Assembly: GCA_033344775.1 (NCBI GenBank)
Contig: JAWPMT010000002.1
Location: 372,001 to 436,000, forward strand
Reading direction: 5' to 3'
DNA: 64,000 nucleotides
Source of the DNA: Cytophagales bacterium
GTDB lineage: Bacteria > Bacteroidota > Bacteroidia > Cytophagales > Cyclobacteriaceae
The translations under genes and the position numbers were made by a program. This document shows, in pieces, positions 36,818 through 45,425 of this stretch. The notes beneath the pieces were generated by a model. The model was not told where the DNA came from and ran no database searches. It was given only the letters and a program-made list of their open reading frames with translations. The first letter of the stretch is position 1. Every line of letters starts with the position of its first letter.

Positions 36818-37771
36818 CTATCTTCTCCTCCCTCGGCCTCTTCTTCTCATGGCGTAGCGGTTTTGAGACCTTGACCTGCCACGGACGACTCTTCTAGGCC
36901 GAGCCCTTCGTACCACTCGCCTTACGGTTCGTCGTGGTTTACGCCTTTTGCTCTTTTTTTTGCGTTGAAGCAAGTCCAATTGTGGAAGCCCTGTTGTACG
37001 AGGTGCCTTGGATAGCTCAGCCACGTTGTTTCCCTTCAACAGGTTACCCATATTGGCCCGAGCCTTGATCGTGAAGGTGAATACAACTGTCGTTCCATCC
37101 TTGATCAGCATGCGCAAAGAGTCCTGACCGGTTACATCCATCTCGAAAGCTGAATCGTCAATGAGCTGTTGAGTGAAGTTCTGAGGACTGGTCGCATTAC
37201 GAGGCTGGTACACACGTACCGTGTTTGAACCTGTGGCCGTTCTGCGAGTCACTTTCAATACATTGTCGAACTGAAGAGGGTCAGAAACAGACATCTTCAT
37301 GCCAGCAATCTTGAAAGGGTTAGCTTTCGACTCTTCCCTTACTTCTCTATGGCTCGATTCCTCAACGATCACACTGACTCCAGCAGGTTGAGACGCACCT
37401 TCATTACCGCCAAACAACACAGCTTCAGCATCGGCTCCGCTGGTGTTTTTAACCACTACAGTCAGGGTACGATCATTCGGATCAATTTTTCCAATTGAGG
37501 TGCTCTTATAGCTGTCATATGCATCATCATAGCCGTCATAGTCCTCTTCCTCATCCATCACTGGCAAATATTCTATTTCCTCTTCCTCATCATAGAAGCC
37601 GTCTTCCTCATCGTCATCATAGAATCCGTCTTCATCTTCATACCCTCCGAAACCGGTATCAAAATCATCTTCTTCGTCATCAAAGAACTCATCTTCATAG
37701 TCCTCGTCATAGTCGTCATATCGATCTTCGGCTTCGTCCTCGTATCGCTCTAGTTCGTCTTCGTAGTTCAT
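36818..37771 (-). CDS. Candidate major structural protein: acidic head, beta-rich core, Arg-rich tail
   Basis: 317 residues from ATG 37771, which follows AATTAAAAA like its neighbours; a frame extending to 37834 is less likely. Residues 1-80 are almost all Asp/Glu/Tyr. Residues ~85-265 form a beta-rich core (TLTVVVKNTSGADAEAVLFG; NVLKVTRRTATGSNTVRVYQ; TTVVFTFTIKA). The last ~45 residues are Arg-rich (RRTVRRVVRRARPRRVVRGR). It lies second in the block and is insulated by the hairpin at 36731. No capsid family recognised; its core resembles the C-terminus of the propeller protein. Confidence 0.75.
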   Translation of the reverse strand: MNYEDELERYEDEAEDRYDDYDEDYEDEFFDDEEDDFDTGFGGYEDEDGFYDDDEEDGFYDEEEEIEYLPVMDEEEDYDGYDDAYDSYKSTSIGKIDPNDRTLTVVVKNTSGADAEAVLFGGNEGASQPAGVSVIVEESSHREVREESKANPFKIAGMKMSVSDPLQFDNVLKVTRRTATGSNTVRVYQPRNATSPQNFTQQLIDDSAFEMDVTGQDSLRMLIKDGTTVVFTFTIKARANMGNLLKGNNVAELSKAPRTTGLPQLDLLQRKKKSKRRKPRRTVRRVVRRARPRRVVRGRSRSQNRYAMRRRGRGRRR

Positions 37772-37864
37772 TTTTAATTGATTAAATCCAATTACTGTTG
37801 TTTTTTCATAAGTCTGGGGGTCGCCCAGGACCACAGGTAGTTGTTGACCCGTGATCTCCGGACT

Positions 37865-38035
37865 TTACTTTTTACCCCCTCGACCTGGAGTTGTAGTTCC
37901 TTTAGCGGCTTTTTTTGCCTTGGCCTTTTCCCACATTGGGGCAACTACAAATGTGCCTAGCGCTAATCCGGCTAATAATGCTCCTCCGCAATAAGCCCAC
38001 TGTGTCCAGGCAATGTCTTTTCCTTCTGCTGCCAT
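37865..38035 (-). CDS. Short single-pass membrane protein, first gene of the block
   Basis: 56 residues from ATG 38035 (preceded by AAAAA; the longer frame to 38164 overlaps a stable RNA hairpin and is unlikely). One membrane segment (WAYCGGALLAGLALGTFVVA) and a Lys/Gly-rich tail. It opens the minus-strand structural block. Confidence 0.7.
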   Translation of the reverse strand: MAAEGKDIAWTQWAYCGGALLAGLALGTFVVAPMWEKAKAKKAAKGTTTPGRGGKK

Positions 38036-38717
38036 TTTTTCTTGCTTTGTTATTCTTTTTTGAAATTTTCGATGGCGACCTAATCCAGGTCGGGCTGTGC
38101 AATCTTGGCCACGTGGGCCGAGCTGCACAGATTGTGATGGGTCTTTAAACCTTTCGACCGGCAAATTCAGACTTCAAACCCGAGTAGGCAAGGTGAGATT
38201 TCGTACCGTGGAAACATCCCGGATTTTAAAAAAGAGGTAAGAAAACGCATATCTTATCGGATGATCAATAGAGTCCTGGTTACCAATTCTTAGTTCAAAG
38301 TGAAGAGGAGGTAACAGGCTTTTTTACCTGTACCATTTTCTGAATTGAACGGTATGACTAGATTAGCAACTTGGATATAGTAAACAACTATTCCAAGCTG
38401 GTTTTAATGAGAAAAGAAGTTGCTTTTTATAAGGGCAACTTCTTTGTTTTTAGCCAATTACAGTCAATTCTTCCCCTTTTTACAAGCCAAAGACCGTCTG
38501 TTAATTAGCTATGTATTTTTATTCATTAATCTTGTCGATCTTTGGAATAAATAATCAGTATTGTAGTAGTTTAATACTTAAGGGAAGACGTGATAAATTT
38601 CCTCAATCCTCTTAAGGATTTAACCAAATAATATTGTTTTATTGAGAGAGGGAAAGACGATTTACTCATACCTTTTCCCCTTATTTATCTTGAACCTGCA
38701 TTTGACTAGCATAAACC
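38036..38717. promoter_or_regulatory. Divergent control region between structural block and plus-strand island
   Basis: About 680 bases without a convincing gene. It should hold the promoter of the minus-strand block and that of the gene at 38718. Visible structure: a stem TGTGCA/TGCACA (38096-38101 and 38124-38129) around GGCC-ACGTG-GGCC, which would lie in the 5' leader of the structural transcript; a GGTAaCAGG/CCTGTaCC hairpin near 38311-38335; and a terminator at 38413-38445 with no coding gene before it on that strand. Confidence 0.5.
38413..38445 (+). terminator. Orphan rho-independent terminator
   Basis: AAAGAAGTTGC pairs with GCAACTTCTTT and is followed by GTTTTT. No coding gene ends just upstream on the plus strand, so it may end a short untranslated RNA starting near the divergent control region. 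Confidence 0.65.
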
Positions 38718-39065
38718 ATGGATAGGGACCTAAAAAAAGAATTCCTTGATCAATTGATTACCGATGAGTTATTAAAAGAACTCCTTCCAAAAGCAAAAGA
38801 AGAAATTGAATCAGTTAATCAGGGATGTGCTGTATTTGAAATTAACCCTCTGATCAATGTTGAGTTTAGAGGATATCAGGTTTTCCTTAAAGCGGGACAA
38901 TCGAAAGTAGAGTTTCATCCGATGCTCAATCCGATCTGCCAGATAGACTTTGAAAACAGATTGATAGAGGCATTAGCCCCTGTAGAGTCGTTGGGAGTAT
39001 TTCAAGAATATTTGACTACAATCACATCGGAATTTTCGTCATCTACTGAATCAAAAAAGGATTAG
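38718..39065 (+). CDS. Small soluble hypothetical protein
   Basis: 115 residues, no membrane segment, mixed alpha/beta pattern (GCAVFEINPLINVEFRGYQV, then KVEFHPMLNPICQIDFE). First plus-strand gene of the island. No family recognised. Confidence 0.6.
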   Translation: MDRDLKKEFLDQLITDELLKELLPKAKEEIESVNQGCAVFEINPLINVEFRGYQVFLKAGQSKVEFHPMLNPICQIDFENRLIEALAPVESLGVFQEYLTTITSEFSSSTESKKD

Positions 39066-39118
39066 ATTGAATAGGTTTAAAAAACCTAACTCATCATAAT
39101 CTTAGCAGACCTACCAGA

Positions 39119-40231
39119 ATGCGGCCTTTACTCATTTTTTTCATCCTACTACTTTCAATCATATCCTACGCTTGTGATTGTTCTACCAGTTATGAGATTA
39201 GATCACTTGAGGACATTGAAGAGTATGTCTTTATCGGCTTGGTTAAAATTGATTCACTTTTCTTCCTGCCAGACGACACACTTGACCACAATATTTCTCA
39301 CCACGCCAGTTTCTCAATTATCGAATTATATCGAGGTGACTCAATTTCCGAAATAAATGTAAGTGGTAGTAATTACCATCTAAGTAGAACCATGTGGACT
39401 TCTTGTGATTTAGGATTGAATCCCGGCGAAGAATGGATACTATTCGCATACATGGCTTCGGACTCAGTTCTAAGAACACACTACTGTACATACTCTCAGT
39501 TATACCGATCAGAAAACGGGCAAAGAGATTGGCATTATCGTCGTGGATTTAAAGAAATAGAGAAAGTCAAGCAAATTCTGAACATTCAGGAACTTCCTAA
39601 CCAAACCTTGAATGGACAAGTCAACGAAAAGTATCCGGATGGATCAATTGAAGTAATCGCAGAATATAAAAACGGACTCCTTAACGGAAGACGTATTGCG
39701 TACTATACCAGTGGTCAATTAATGGCTGAGGATCAATATGTCAATGGAAAGAGAGAAGGGCAATTGAATTGGTTCTTCAAGAACGGTTCACTAAAACGTA
39801 AATATTCATATCACAATAATCAACCTATAGATAGCTGCTGGAATTTCCATAGAAACGGAAATATTGCAAATAGAAATTTTTATTCTAGAGATGGGCAAGC
39901 TCTGTATGAATCTTCTTATTCTGAAGATGGTATTTTAGATCATACCTATGAGGTAGATACTTTGACAGATATGTACGTCCGTACAGTCTATTACGGTTCC
40001 GGTATAAAACGACATGAAACTACTAATCAAGTTGGGGAATATTTAGATGGAAATACAACACAATACCATCCCAATGGACAGGTTGAAGCTACTTGGACTT
40101 ACTTTGAAACTGGAGAATTTTATTCCGAAATAAAGAAATGGAACGAATCTGGAGAACTAAGCTTTCATCAGAAAACCAATTGGAAGGGTGAAAAAACAGT
40201 GATCATGGATAATACTAAAAATAAACCTTAG
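39119..40231 (+). CDS. Secreted YwqK/MORN-repeat protein with TIMP-like N-terminal domain
   Basis: 370 residues. Signal peptide (about 1-18) followed by CDCS and a TIMP/netrin-like Cys-rich domain common in Bacteroidota (DIEEYVFIGLVKIDSL, TSCDLGLNPGEEWILFAY). From ~165 onward there are repeated NGLLNGRRIAYYTSGQLM- and NGKREGQLNWFFKNGSLK-type units, as in YwqK-family antitoxin repeats. A periplasmic or surface protein; the repeats occur in many immunity-type proteins, but no paired toxin is visible. Confidence 0.8.
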   Translation: MRPLLIFFILLLSIISYACDCSTSYEIRSLEDIEEYVFIGLVKIDSLFFLPDDTLDHNISHHASFSIIELYRGDSISEINVSGSNYHLSRTMWTSCDLGLNPGEEWILFAYMASDSVLRTHYCTYSQLYRSENGQRDWHYRRGFKEIEKVKQILNIQELPNQTLNGQVNEKYPDGSIEVIAEYKNGLLNGRRIAYYTSGQLMAEDQYVNGKREGQLNWFFKNGSLKRKYSYHNNQPIDSCWNFHRNGNIANRNFYSRDGQALYESSYSEDGILDHTYEVDTLTDMYVRTVYYGSGIKRHETTNQVGEYLDGNTTQYHPNGQVEATWTYFETGEFYSEIKKWNESGELSFHQKTNWKGEKTVIMDNTKNKP

Positions 40232-40376
40232 CTCGAATGTGTCTTAGGAGCAAGTGAATGATGCTATTCCTATTGTTGGTCATCGACTGATTACGGTTGT
40301 AGGACTTAGAAATAAATCGTATTGAATACATAGCACATCAATAAGGTAGACCCTAAATCAATCAAGGAAACTTATC

Positions 40377-41021
40377 TCAACCTGTGGTAAAAACGGTAGA
40401 TATCAAGTTGTAAGTTAAATGAGCAAAGAAGCATAAACCTATGTTCCTCGTTTTGATATAAATCAAACCCAAGTATAAACCACCAATACAGGTACTCATT
40501 GCTACAAGAGCGAATTCCTGACTGTTTTGTGCCCAATAGAGATGAGTACCCATGAAATATAAAGTAGAAAGAAACAGAGAATAGTTTTTACCCCATCTAA
40601 TTACCATATTTTCCAATAGGTAATATCGATAATACAGTTCCTCAAGTGCAGCTCCTAATATAAGATGAAAGATTTCATCACTAGAGATTAAAGGCCTCAA
40701 TTTCAAATGAAGTACTCTCCCAGAAATCAAATTATGGCCTAAAAAATTGATAATGAAACTAATGGCTATACTACAGACAAGTACTAGTGAGTAGGTGCCA
40801 ATACTGAAATCTAAAGATGGTTTCGACAATCTTAGTGTCCGCTTTTTAATGAAAAATATGACTAAGAATAATAGTAAGTAATTGATTGCTAGGCTGATCA
40901 GTGATTCCAGTGGAAAAATATCCAAGGAATTTCTAAGACTATGAACAACTTCATCAAATATGGTATGAATTAAAAACAACAATAACAGAAACCAGATTGA
41001 AATGTTTTTCCGATCGCTCAT
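40377..41021 (-). CDS. CPBP-family intramembrane metalloprotease (CAAX/bacteriocin-processing type)
   Basis: 214 residues, about six membrane segments. Family motifs: EELYYR (EExxxR), GTHLYW (motif 2 histidine) and FFAHLTYN (HxxxN). CPBP proteins process prenylated proteins or give bacteriocin self-immunity. With no bacteriocin gene next to it, its role here is unclear. Confidence 0.85.
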   Translation of the reverse strand: MSDRKNISIWFLLLLFLIHTIFDEVVHSLRNSLDIFPLESLISLAINYLLLFLVIFFIKKRTLRLSKPSLDFSIGTYSLVLVCSIAISFIINFLGHNLISGRVLHLKLRPLISSDEIFHLILGAALEELYYRYYLLENMVIRWGKNYSLFLSTLYFMGTHLYWAQNSQEFALVAMSTCIGGLYLGLIYIKTRNIGLCFFAHLTYNLISTVFTTG

Positions 41022-41240
41022 AATTCAAATTACTCAAGATCACAGAAAATTCAATGTAACCCTATTTATCAAAACTGTATACTGCTAGATTCATAATACA
41101 GATAGAAAAATCCCAATCACGAAAATTTTCATTCCTATAATTCCATCCATGGGTAATAAACGGTTCCTTTCAGGCTTTGATGTTACGCCCGATTTACCCT
41201 TTCTCCATAAAAAATTAATATCCATATCTGGGAATGGGAG

Positions 41241-41775
41241 AAAATCCCTCGCCTTTATGCGAAGACTTAAGTATTTGCGATATTTCGATTATGCAGAATT
41301 ATCGGAAAGGGTCGCATACTTTATTTGACTTGAAATATCATTTGGTATGGGTGACGAAATATCGAAAGCAAGTTCTTGTTGGAGGTGTTGCTGAACGTAC
41401 TAGGGAATTGATACGGGAAATCTGCAAGTCGAACGAAGTGGAAATATTAAAGGGTCATGTTTCTAAGGACCATATCCATCTTTTTGTATCGGTTCCTCCC
41501 AAACTGTCGGTAAGCAAGTTGATGCAGTATCTGAAAGGGAAAACATCTCATAAGATGCTATTCGAATTTAAGCATTTACAGAGACAGTTTTGGGGTAAGC
41601 ACATCTGGGCTAGGGGCTATTTTGCCGTGAGTAGTGGAAACGTGACCGACGAAGTGATTATGAAATATATCGAAAACCAAGACCTTGAATCCGAGGATGA
41701 TAACTTTCAAATTAACCACGAACTTTAGCCGCCTTTAGGCGGAACCAAATCTACCGGCTTTAGCCTGTTAGTTAT
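41241..41775. mobile_element. IS200/IS605-type element carrying only tnpA (copy 2)
   Basis: Left hairpin TCGC-CTTTAT-GCGA (41249-41262), right hairpin CCGCC-TTTA-GGCGG (41729-41742) and a further imperfect hairpin near 41753-41770. Ends differ from copy 1, so this is a different IS200 subtype. There is no tnpB. Outer limits are approximate. Confidence 0.7.
41291..41728 (+). CDS. tnpA: IS200/IS605 family transposase TnpA (Y1 HUH)
   Basis: 145 residues from ATG 41291 (a longer frame from 41234 covers the left-end hairpin). HUH motif in KDHIHLFVSVPP and nucleophile tyrosine in IMKYIENQ. Clearly divergent from the copy at 17954, although both share LKGK/R-TS and WGKH/RHxWAxGY stretches. Confidence 0.92.
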   Translation: MQNYRKGSHTLFDLKYHLVWVTKYRKQVLVGGVAERTRELIREICKSNEVEILKGHVSKDHIHLFVSVPPKLSVSKLMQYLKGKTSHKMLFEFKHLQRQFWGKHIWARGYFAVSSGNVTDEVIMKYIENQDLESEDDNFQINHEL

Positions 41776-41811
41776 TTAATTGATCTTTAATGATTTCTAA
41801 ATCCTGAATAG

Positions 41812-42000
41812 TATGAAGTACTTTTCGAAACTGATGGTCACAAAATCTCTTGTTTTCTTATTTATGGTTCCGCTAAAAATAACCTTGGTAAAAGCCATCT
41901 CCAGGCTTGGTTTAATGAAACTTATGGATTTGTAAGATTAGAATATGAGAACATTGATCATTCCAGAATCTATTTTGATCTAGTGGAAATAATTGATTGA
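41812..42000 (+). pseudogene. C-terminal fragment of an unknown protein next to IS200
   Basis: 62 open codons directly after a stop, with no start codon, ending at TGA 42000. The sequence reads like a real protein tail (YGSAKNNLGKSHLQAWFNE, then GFVRLEYENIDHSRIYFDL). It begins ~40 bp after the IS200 right end. I did not find the missing N-terminal part upstream of the element. Confidence 0.5.
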
Positions 42001-42433
42001 ATTCCAAAACAAACGACTTGATTTACTAGATCCTGATGGCAAGCCGGAATTGACCATGTAAACCGCCCTGAAAAGCTCCTTTTCCTTTTTGATAATTCAC
42101 GGTACAAATATTTGGTGACCATCCTAGTCATCTAATTGAACCGCAATTGCTTTTACATTATTGGAAGAATAAATAGATCATTTAAAGAATAGCATCTTTC
42201 TACATCCATAGTCTCAAGTTTACTCATGATACATAGCGTAAATCAGGTAATAGGCAATGATGAAACATTTTTGATAAAAAAAATTACTACGTAAAGGATT
42301 TTTTTTAATCTATAAAAATTTTTCTACGGATTGACATAATTAGTTACTTCTACTATTAAAGCTCACCGTAAACGTTCGTGGACCTTATGGCAACTGCCTA
42401 ATTTTAGCACATCACATTTAATTAATTAAAAAG
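42001..42433. other. Gene-poor region before small lipoprotein gene
   Basis: No convincing coding sequence. The last ~150 bases are strongly AT-rich, with a TTGACATAATTAG stretch and TACTATTA about 60-80 bp before the lipoprotein start, a probable promoter region. Confidence 0.4.
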
Positions 42434-42586
42434 ATGAAAAAGCTAAAAATTATTGCATTGTTGTTTGTATTGGGTGTTTTTACCATTAGTTGTGGTGACG
42501 AGTTTACCGAAATTGTAGTGGACGAAATCACTATGGAATCTGATAAAGCTGGTAACCCTACTGATCCTGCGGATAGAGATGAGTAG
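42434..42586 (+). CDS. Small lipoprotein
   Basis: 50 residues: MKKLKIIALLFVLGVFTISC signal with lipobox-like TISC, then an acidic mature part ending DPADRDE. A real gene is supported by the start context, the promoter-like upstream region and a clean terminator 23 bp after the stop. It forms its own transcript. Function unknown. Confidence 0.75.
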   Translation: MKKLKIIALLFVLGVFTISCGDEFTEIVVDEITMESDKAGNPTDPADRDE

Positions 42587-42608
42587 ACATCTCCTTCAGT
42601 TCTGATAA

Positions 42609-42630
42609 AAACTGGGCTTTTAGCCCGGTT
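42609..42630 (+). terminator. Rho-independent terminator after small lipoprotein gene
   Basis: GGGCTtttAGCCC core extended by flanking AAC/GTT pairing, followed by TTTTTTA. Confidence 0.85.
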
Positions 42631-42698
42631 TTTTATTTTGATAAATAACGATAGATTTGTTTGTGTAGCATGACTTGTGTCATGTAAGAGAACCGCAA

Positions 42699-44069
42699 AT
42701 GCTATTAAAGATGGATAAAGCTATCGGCAAAACATGCTATTGTTATTTGTTATGCATGATTTTCCCCGTTTTTCTTATTGGAAGTCCAAACGAACTCTTG
42801 GACGATATGATAAAAAAAGGGAATCAACTATATCGGGATTCACCAGATTCAGCTCGATCAATAGTAGAGGTGGTGTTAGAAACAAGTGCTAATAAACTAA
42901 CGTTAGGAGAAGCATATTTTTTACAGGGTAAGATCTTAAATAGTACTGGAACTGATAATTCAAGTGCTCTTGTTAGTTTCTATTCGGCTCTAGATAATTT
43001 TCTCCTCGCTGACTATGATAAAGGAATTGCCAAAACCTTGAAAAAAATAGGACTATGCTACTACCGTTCCTCAAATTATGAATATGCGGCCACTTATTTC
43101 CACGAAGAGTTGGGTTATAGACGTGAGCTTAGTGAAGCAGCATTTTTAGGTGATGTTCATTTCAATATTGCCTTGACAAGCTATCAATTGTCTCAGCATT
43201 CAGAAGCAATTTCTTATTTCGAGAATTCAATAGAAATTTTTAAAACGATTGGGGAACAAAAAATGGTAAATGATGCGAACCTGAACTTGGCCATAAGCTA
43301 TTTTCATGATGGACAAACAGAAAAGTCCTTCCAATTATTGAGAGGCTTGAATACTGAAAACTCAGTTGGTAACTATTTTCAGGGTCTAGTCTATAGTAAT
43401 TTAGGCTCTCTTTATTTAGATGTTTCTCAGTTGGATAGTGCAAAATTTTATTTGAATGTCGCTGAAAGCTCAAAGTCGTTGGAAAACAATCCAGTTCAAC
43501 TAATTAGATTATACCGCGACTTAGTTAAGTATTACCTCATCATTGATAAAGATAACATTGCTTCAATAGATTATTTGGAAAAGTCAATTAATCTAACACC
43601 AAGTTCGACTGATCAGGCTGTATTATTAGATTGTTTTGACCAGTTAATTGAATTGTATCGGAAATTGGGTAATGAAGAATTAGCACTGATTACCGAAAGT
43701 AAATTGGGAAAAGTGGCTTCTCCACTTGCAAAACAAGCTTTGGAACAAGAAAAAATGCATTTAGCCTACAAAATGCGAATGATCAAGCATCAAAGAGATA
43801 AGCAATTGCTTGAACGAAGGAATGATCAATTAGAGGTGAGATTGTTATATCTAATTATCGGCCTCTTGATAACAGCGATAATTTGTTACCTCATAATTCG
43901 ATGGCTGTACAGAGGAAAGCAGAGTAAGCAAGACACCATTGAGTATTTGAAAGAGAAAGATGCGATGCTCATCTATATAACAAAGACGTACAATATTGAT
44001 ACTGCGAAGATTGCGAGACGTCTCAATAAAGAGTATCGTAGAGGTTTTAAGACATTTGAAACCGATTAA
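42699..44069 (+). CDS. Tetratricopeptide-repeat membrane protein, sensor-like
   Basis: 456 residues from ATG 42699 (ATG 42711 also possible; the frame is open further 5' but only with a TTG). Hydrophobic N-terminus (CYCYLLCMIFPVFLIG), about six TPR-type helix pairs (50-340; e.g. AATYFHEELGYRRELSEAAF), a coiled coil, a membrane segment (LLYLIIGLLITAIICYLII) and a short cytoplasmic helix ending in IARRLNKEYRRGF. This is the layout of Bacteroidota TPR signalling proteins without a kinase domain. Its end overlaps the convergent XRE gene by four bases, hinting at linked regulation. Confidence 0.8.
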   Translation: MLLKMDKAIGKTCYCYLLCMIFPVFLIGSPNELLDDMIKKGNQLYRDSPDSARSIVEVVLETSANKLTLGEAYFLQGKILNSTGTDNSSALVSFYSALDNFLLADYDKGIAKTLKKIGLCYYRSSNYEYAATYFHEELGYRRELSEAAFLGDVHFNIALTSYQLSQHSEAISYFENSIEIFKTIGEQKMVNDANLNLAISYFHDGQTEKSFQLLRGLNTENSVGNYFQGLVYSNLGSLYLDVSQLDSAKFYLNVAESSKSLENNPVQLIRLYRDLVKYYLIIDKDNIASIDYLEKSINLTPSSTDQAVLLDCFDQLIELYRKLGNEELALITESKLGKVASPLAKQALEQEKMHLAYKMRMIKHQRDKQLLERRNDQLEVRLLYLIIGLLITAIICYLIIRWLYRGKQSKQDTIEYLKEKDAMLIYITKTYNIDTAKIARRLNKEYRRGFKTFETD

Positions 44070-44515
44070 GTTTTATCAGTCTGTAACAGTTTTTCCTGAA
44101 GATTAATGATTCTATTCTGAATTAGCAGCCGTTCTTTAGCGAGTTCATCTTTTTCAAGGAGCAAGTCTTTGCATAGCTTGTTTACTTTCTCCGCAGGTAG
44201 TTCATCTACAAAGCTGTATTTACTGATGGTCTGAATGCCTGGAATATCTACGATTTTCTTAAGTGCTGCCTCATCAGATGTCGGGTCTTGTTTTGCTTTG
44301 GTGACATCAACTAATTCCATATCAAACTGAACAAACTTTACCGGATCTATTCCGAAATGCTCAGTGATTTCGATCACTTTGGCAGTACCAGGATCTGAGC
44401 CAGCTTCATAACTCCTTATTTGCGGTTGATTGAGTCCGAAAAGATTACCAAAGCGCTCTTGAGTAAGCGTATATCGCTTACGTAGCGTCTTCAAATTTTT
44501 ATTGAGATAGTTCAA
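44066..44515 (-). CDS. XRE-family HTH transcriptional regulator (copy 1)
   Basis: 149 residues. N-terminal helix-turn-helix (RYTLTQERFGNLFGLNQPQI, RSYEAG), then a C-terminal coiled-coil dimerisation region. Nearly the same as the paralogue at 44731 through residue ~70; both contain the phrase IPGIQTI-KYSFVDEL. Probable repressor; a candidate site ATTTCCTTAA lies 46 bp upstream. Confidence 0.88.
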   Translation of the reverse strand: MNYLNKNLKTLRKRYTLTQERFGNLFGLNQPQIRSYEAGSDPGTAKVIEITEHFGIDPVKFVQFDMELVDVTKAKQDPTSDEAALKKIVDIPGIQTISKYSFVDELPAEKVNKLCKDLLLEKDELAKERLLIQNRIINLQEKLLQTDKT

Positions 44516-44560
44516 GTGAGAGTAAGCTTTATCTTAATTTCAAGACCCAAGTAAAACAAA

Positions 44561-44570
44561 ATTTCCTTAA
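44561..44570. promoter_or_regulatory. Candidate XRE operator half site upstream of XRE copy 1
   Basis: ATTTCCTTAA, identical to the distal arm of the palindrome upstream of XRE copy 2 (45247-45256). Confidence 0.4.
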
Positions 44571-44730
44571 GTTCAGTGATAGTCAATGTTGAATAAAGTA
44601 AACGAATCCTATCAAAGTAGACCGGATAAGGGCATTTCTTGGCATTAAAAGAAGGTACTGAAAAAAATTAGGTTCACCGAATAGGTACCTTGCTATTTTA
44701 TGCCAGCCCTACACCAGAATTTACTTAAAA

Positions 44731-45180
44731 TCATTTCTTATTCAGCAGTTCCTCCTGTAGCTGGATGATTCTGGTTTGCATCTCAATACGCTCCTTAACC
44801 ATATTATCCTTTTCAATTAACAAGTCCTTGCATAGTTTTCGTATTTTGTCAGGTGATAGTTCATCAACGAAGCTGTATTTATGGATAGTTTGAATACCTG
44901 GAATATCCATGAGCCTATCAGGTGATGAAACCTGATCGGAGGTTTCCTCGTCACCCTGGGCCTTGGAAACATCCATTTTTTCCATGTCGAACTGCACGAA
45001 CTTTACCGCATTGAGTCCAAAATGCTCAGTGATCTCAATGACCTTGGCAGTACCAGGATCTGAACCAGCTTCGTAACTTCTTACTTGAGGTTGATTGAGT
45101 CCAAATAGACTTCCAAAGCGTTCTTGAGTAAGCTGGTATTTCTTCCTAAGTGTTTTAAGGTTCTTGTTTAGATAATTCAA
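44731..45180 (-). CDS. XRE-family HTH transcriptional regulator (copy 2)
   Basis: 149 residues with the same HTH (QLTQERFGSLFGLNQPQVRS) and coiled-coil tail as copy 1, most divergent around residues 72-95. The two are tandem, 215 bp apart, each with its own upstream region. A tandem pair of near-identical repressors could form heterodimers or a switch for the adjacent minus-strand operons. Confidence 0.88.
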   Translation of the reverse strand: MNYLNKNLKTLRKKYQLTQERFGSLFGLNQPQVRSYEAGSDPGTAKVIEITEHFGLNAVKFVQFDMEKMDVSKAQGDEETSDQVSSPDRLMDIPGIQTIHKYSFVDELSPDKIRKLCKDLLIEKDNMVKERIEMQTRIIQLQEELLNKK

Positions 45181-45215
45181 AAGAATATGAGCTTTATAGA
45201 AAAAAGATCGTCGTA

Positions 45216-45255
45216 TAAGGAAATTATTTTTGTATATGTAAAATTTATTTCCTTA
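45216..45255. promoter_or_regulatory. Palindromic operator candidate upstream of XRE copy 2
   Basis: TAAGGAAAT (45216-45224) and ATTTCCTTA (45247-45255) form a perfect 9-bp inverted repeat 22 bp apart, centre to centre about three helical turns. It sits 36-75 bp upstream of the XRE start, a place for self-repression. Confidence 0.55.
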
Positions 45256-45266
45256 ATTTGACACAT

Positions 45267-45425
45267 AGTGTTAAAGCTACAGAAGATTTCTGAGAGGGCT
45301 GACAGCAACCAAACAAGAGCAATGGTGATTGGTTTAATCATGTGACGTGGATATACCAATTTAGATTGATTCCCACTGAGGAAGAGAAGGTGCTCTATTT
45401 CATATAGGGTGCCTTTTTCTTTTTT
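45267..45425 (+). ncRNA. Candidate small RNA divergent from XRE copy 2
   Basis: An intergenic plus-strand stretch with a TTAATTTG promoter-like box just upstream (45253-45260) and a strong terminator hairpin at 45388-45414 (11 paired bases with three G-T pairs) followed by TTTTTCTTTTTT. No coding gene precedes the terminator on this strand. Ends are estimates. Confidence 0.35.

Noticed and set aside
37772-38164. N-terminal extensions of the first two structural genes
   Set aside because: Internal ATGs at 37771 and 38035 follow the AAAAA start context used throughout the block; the extensions cover leader hairpins and look non-protein-like.
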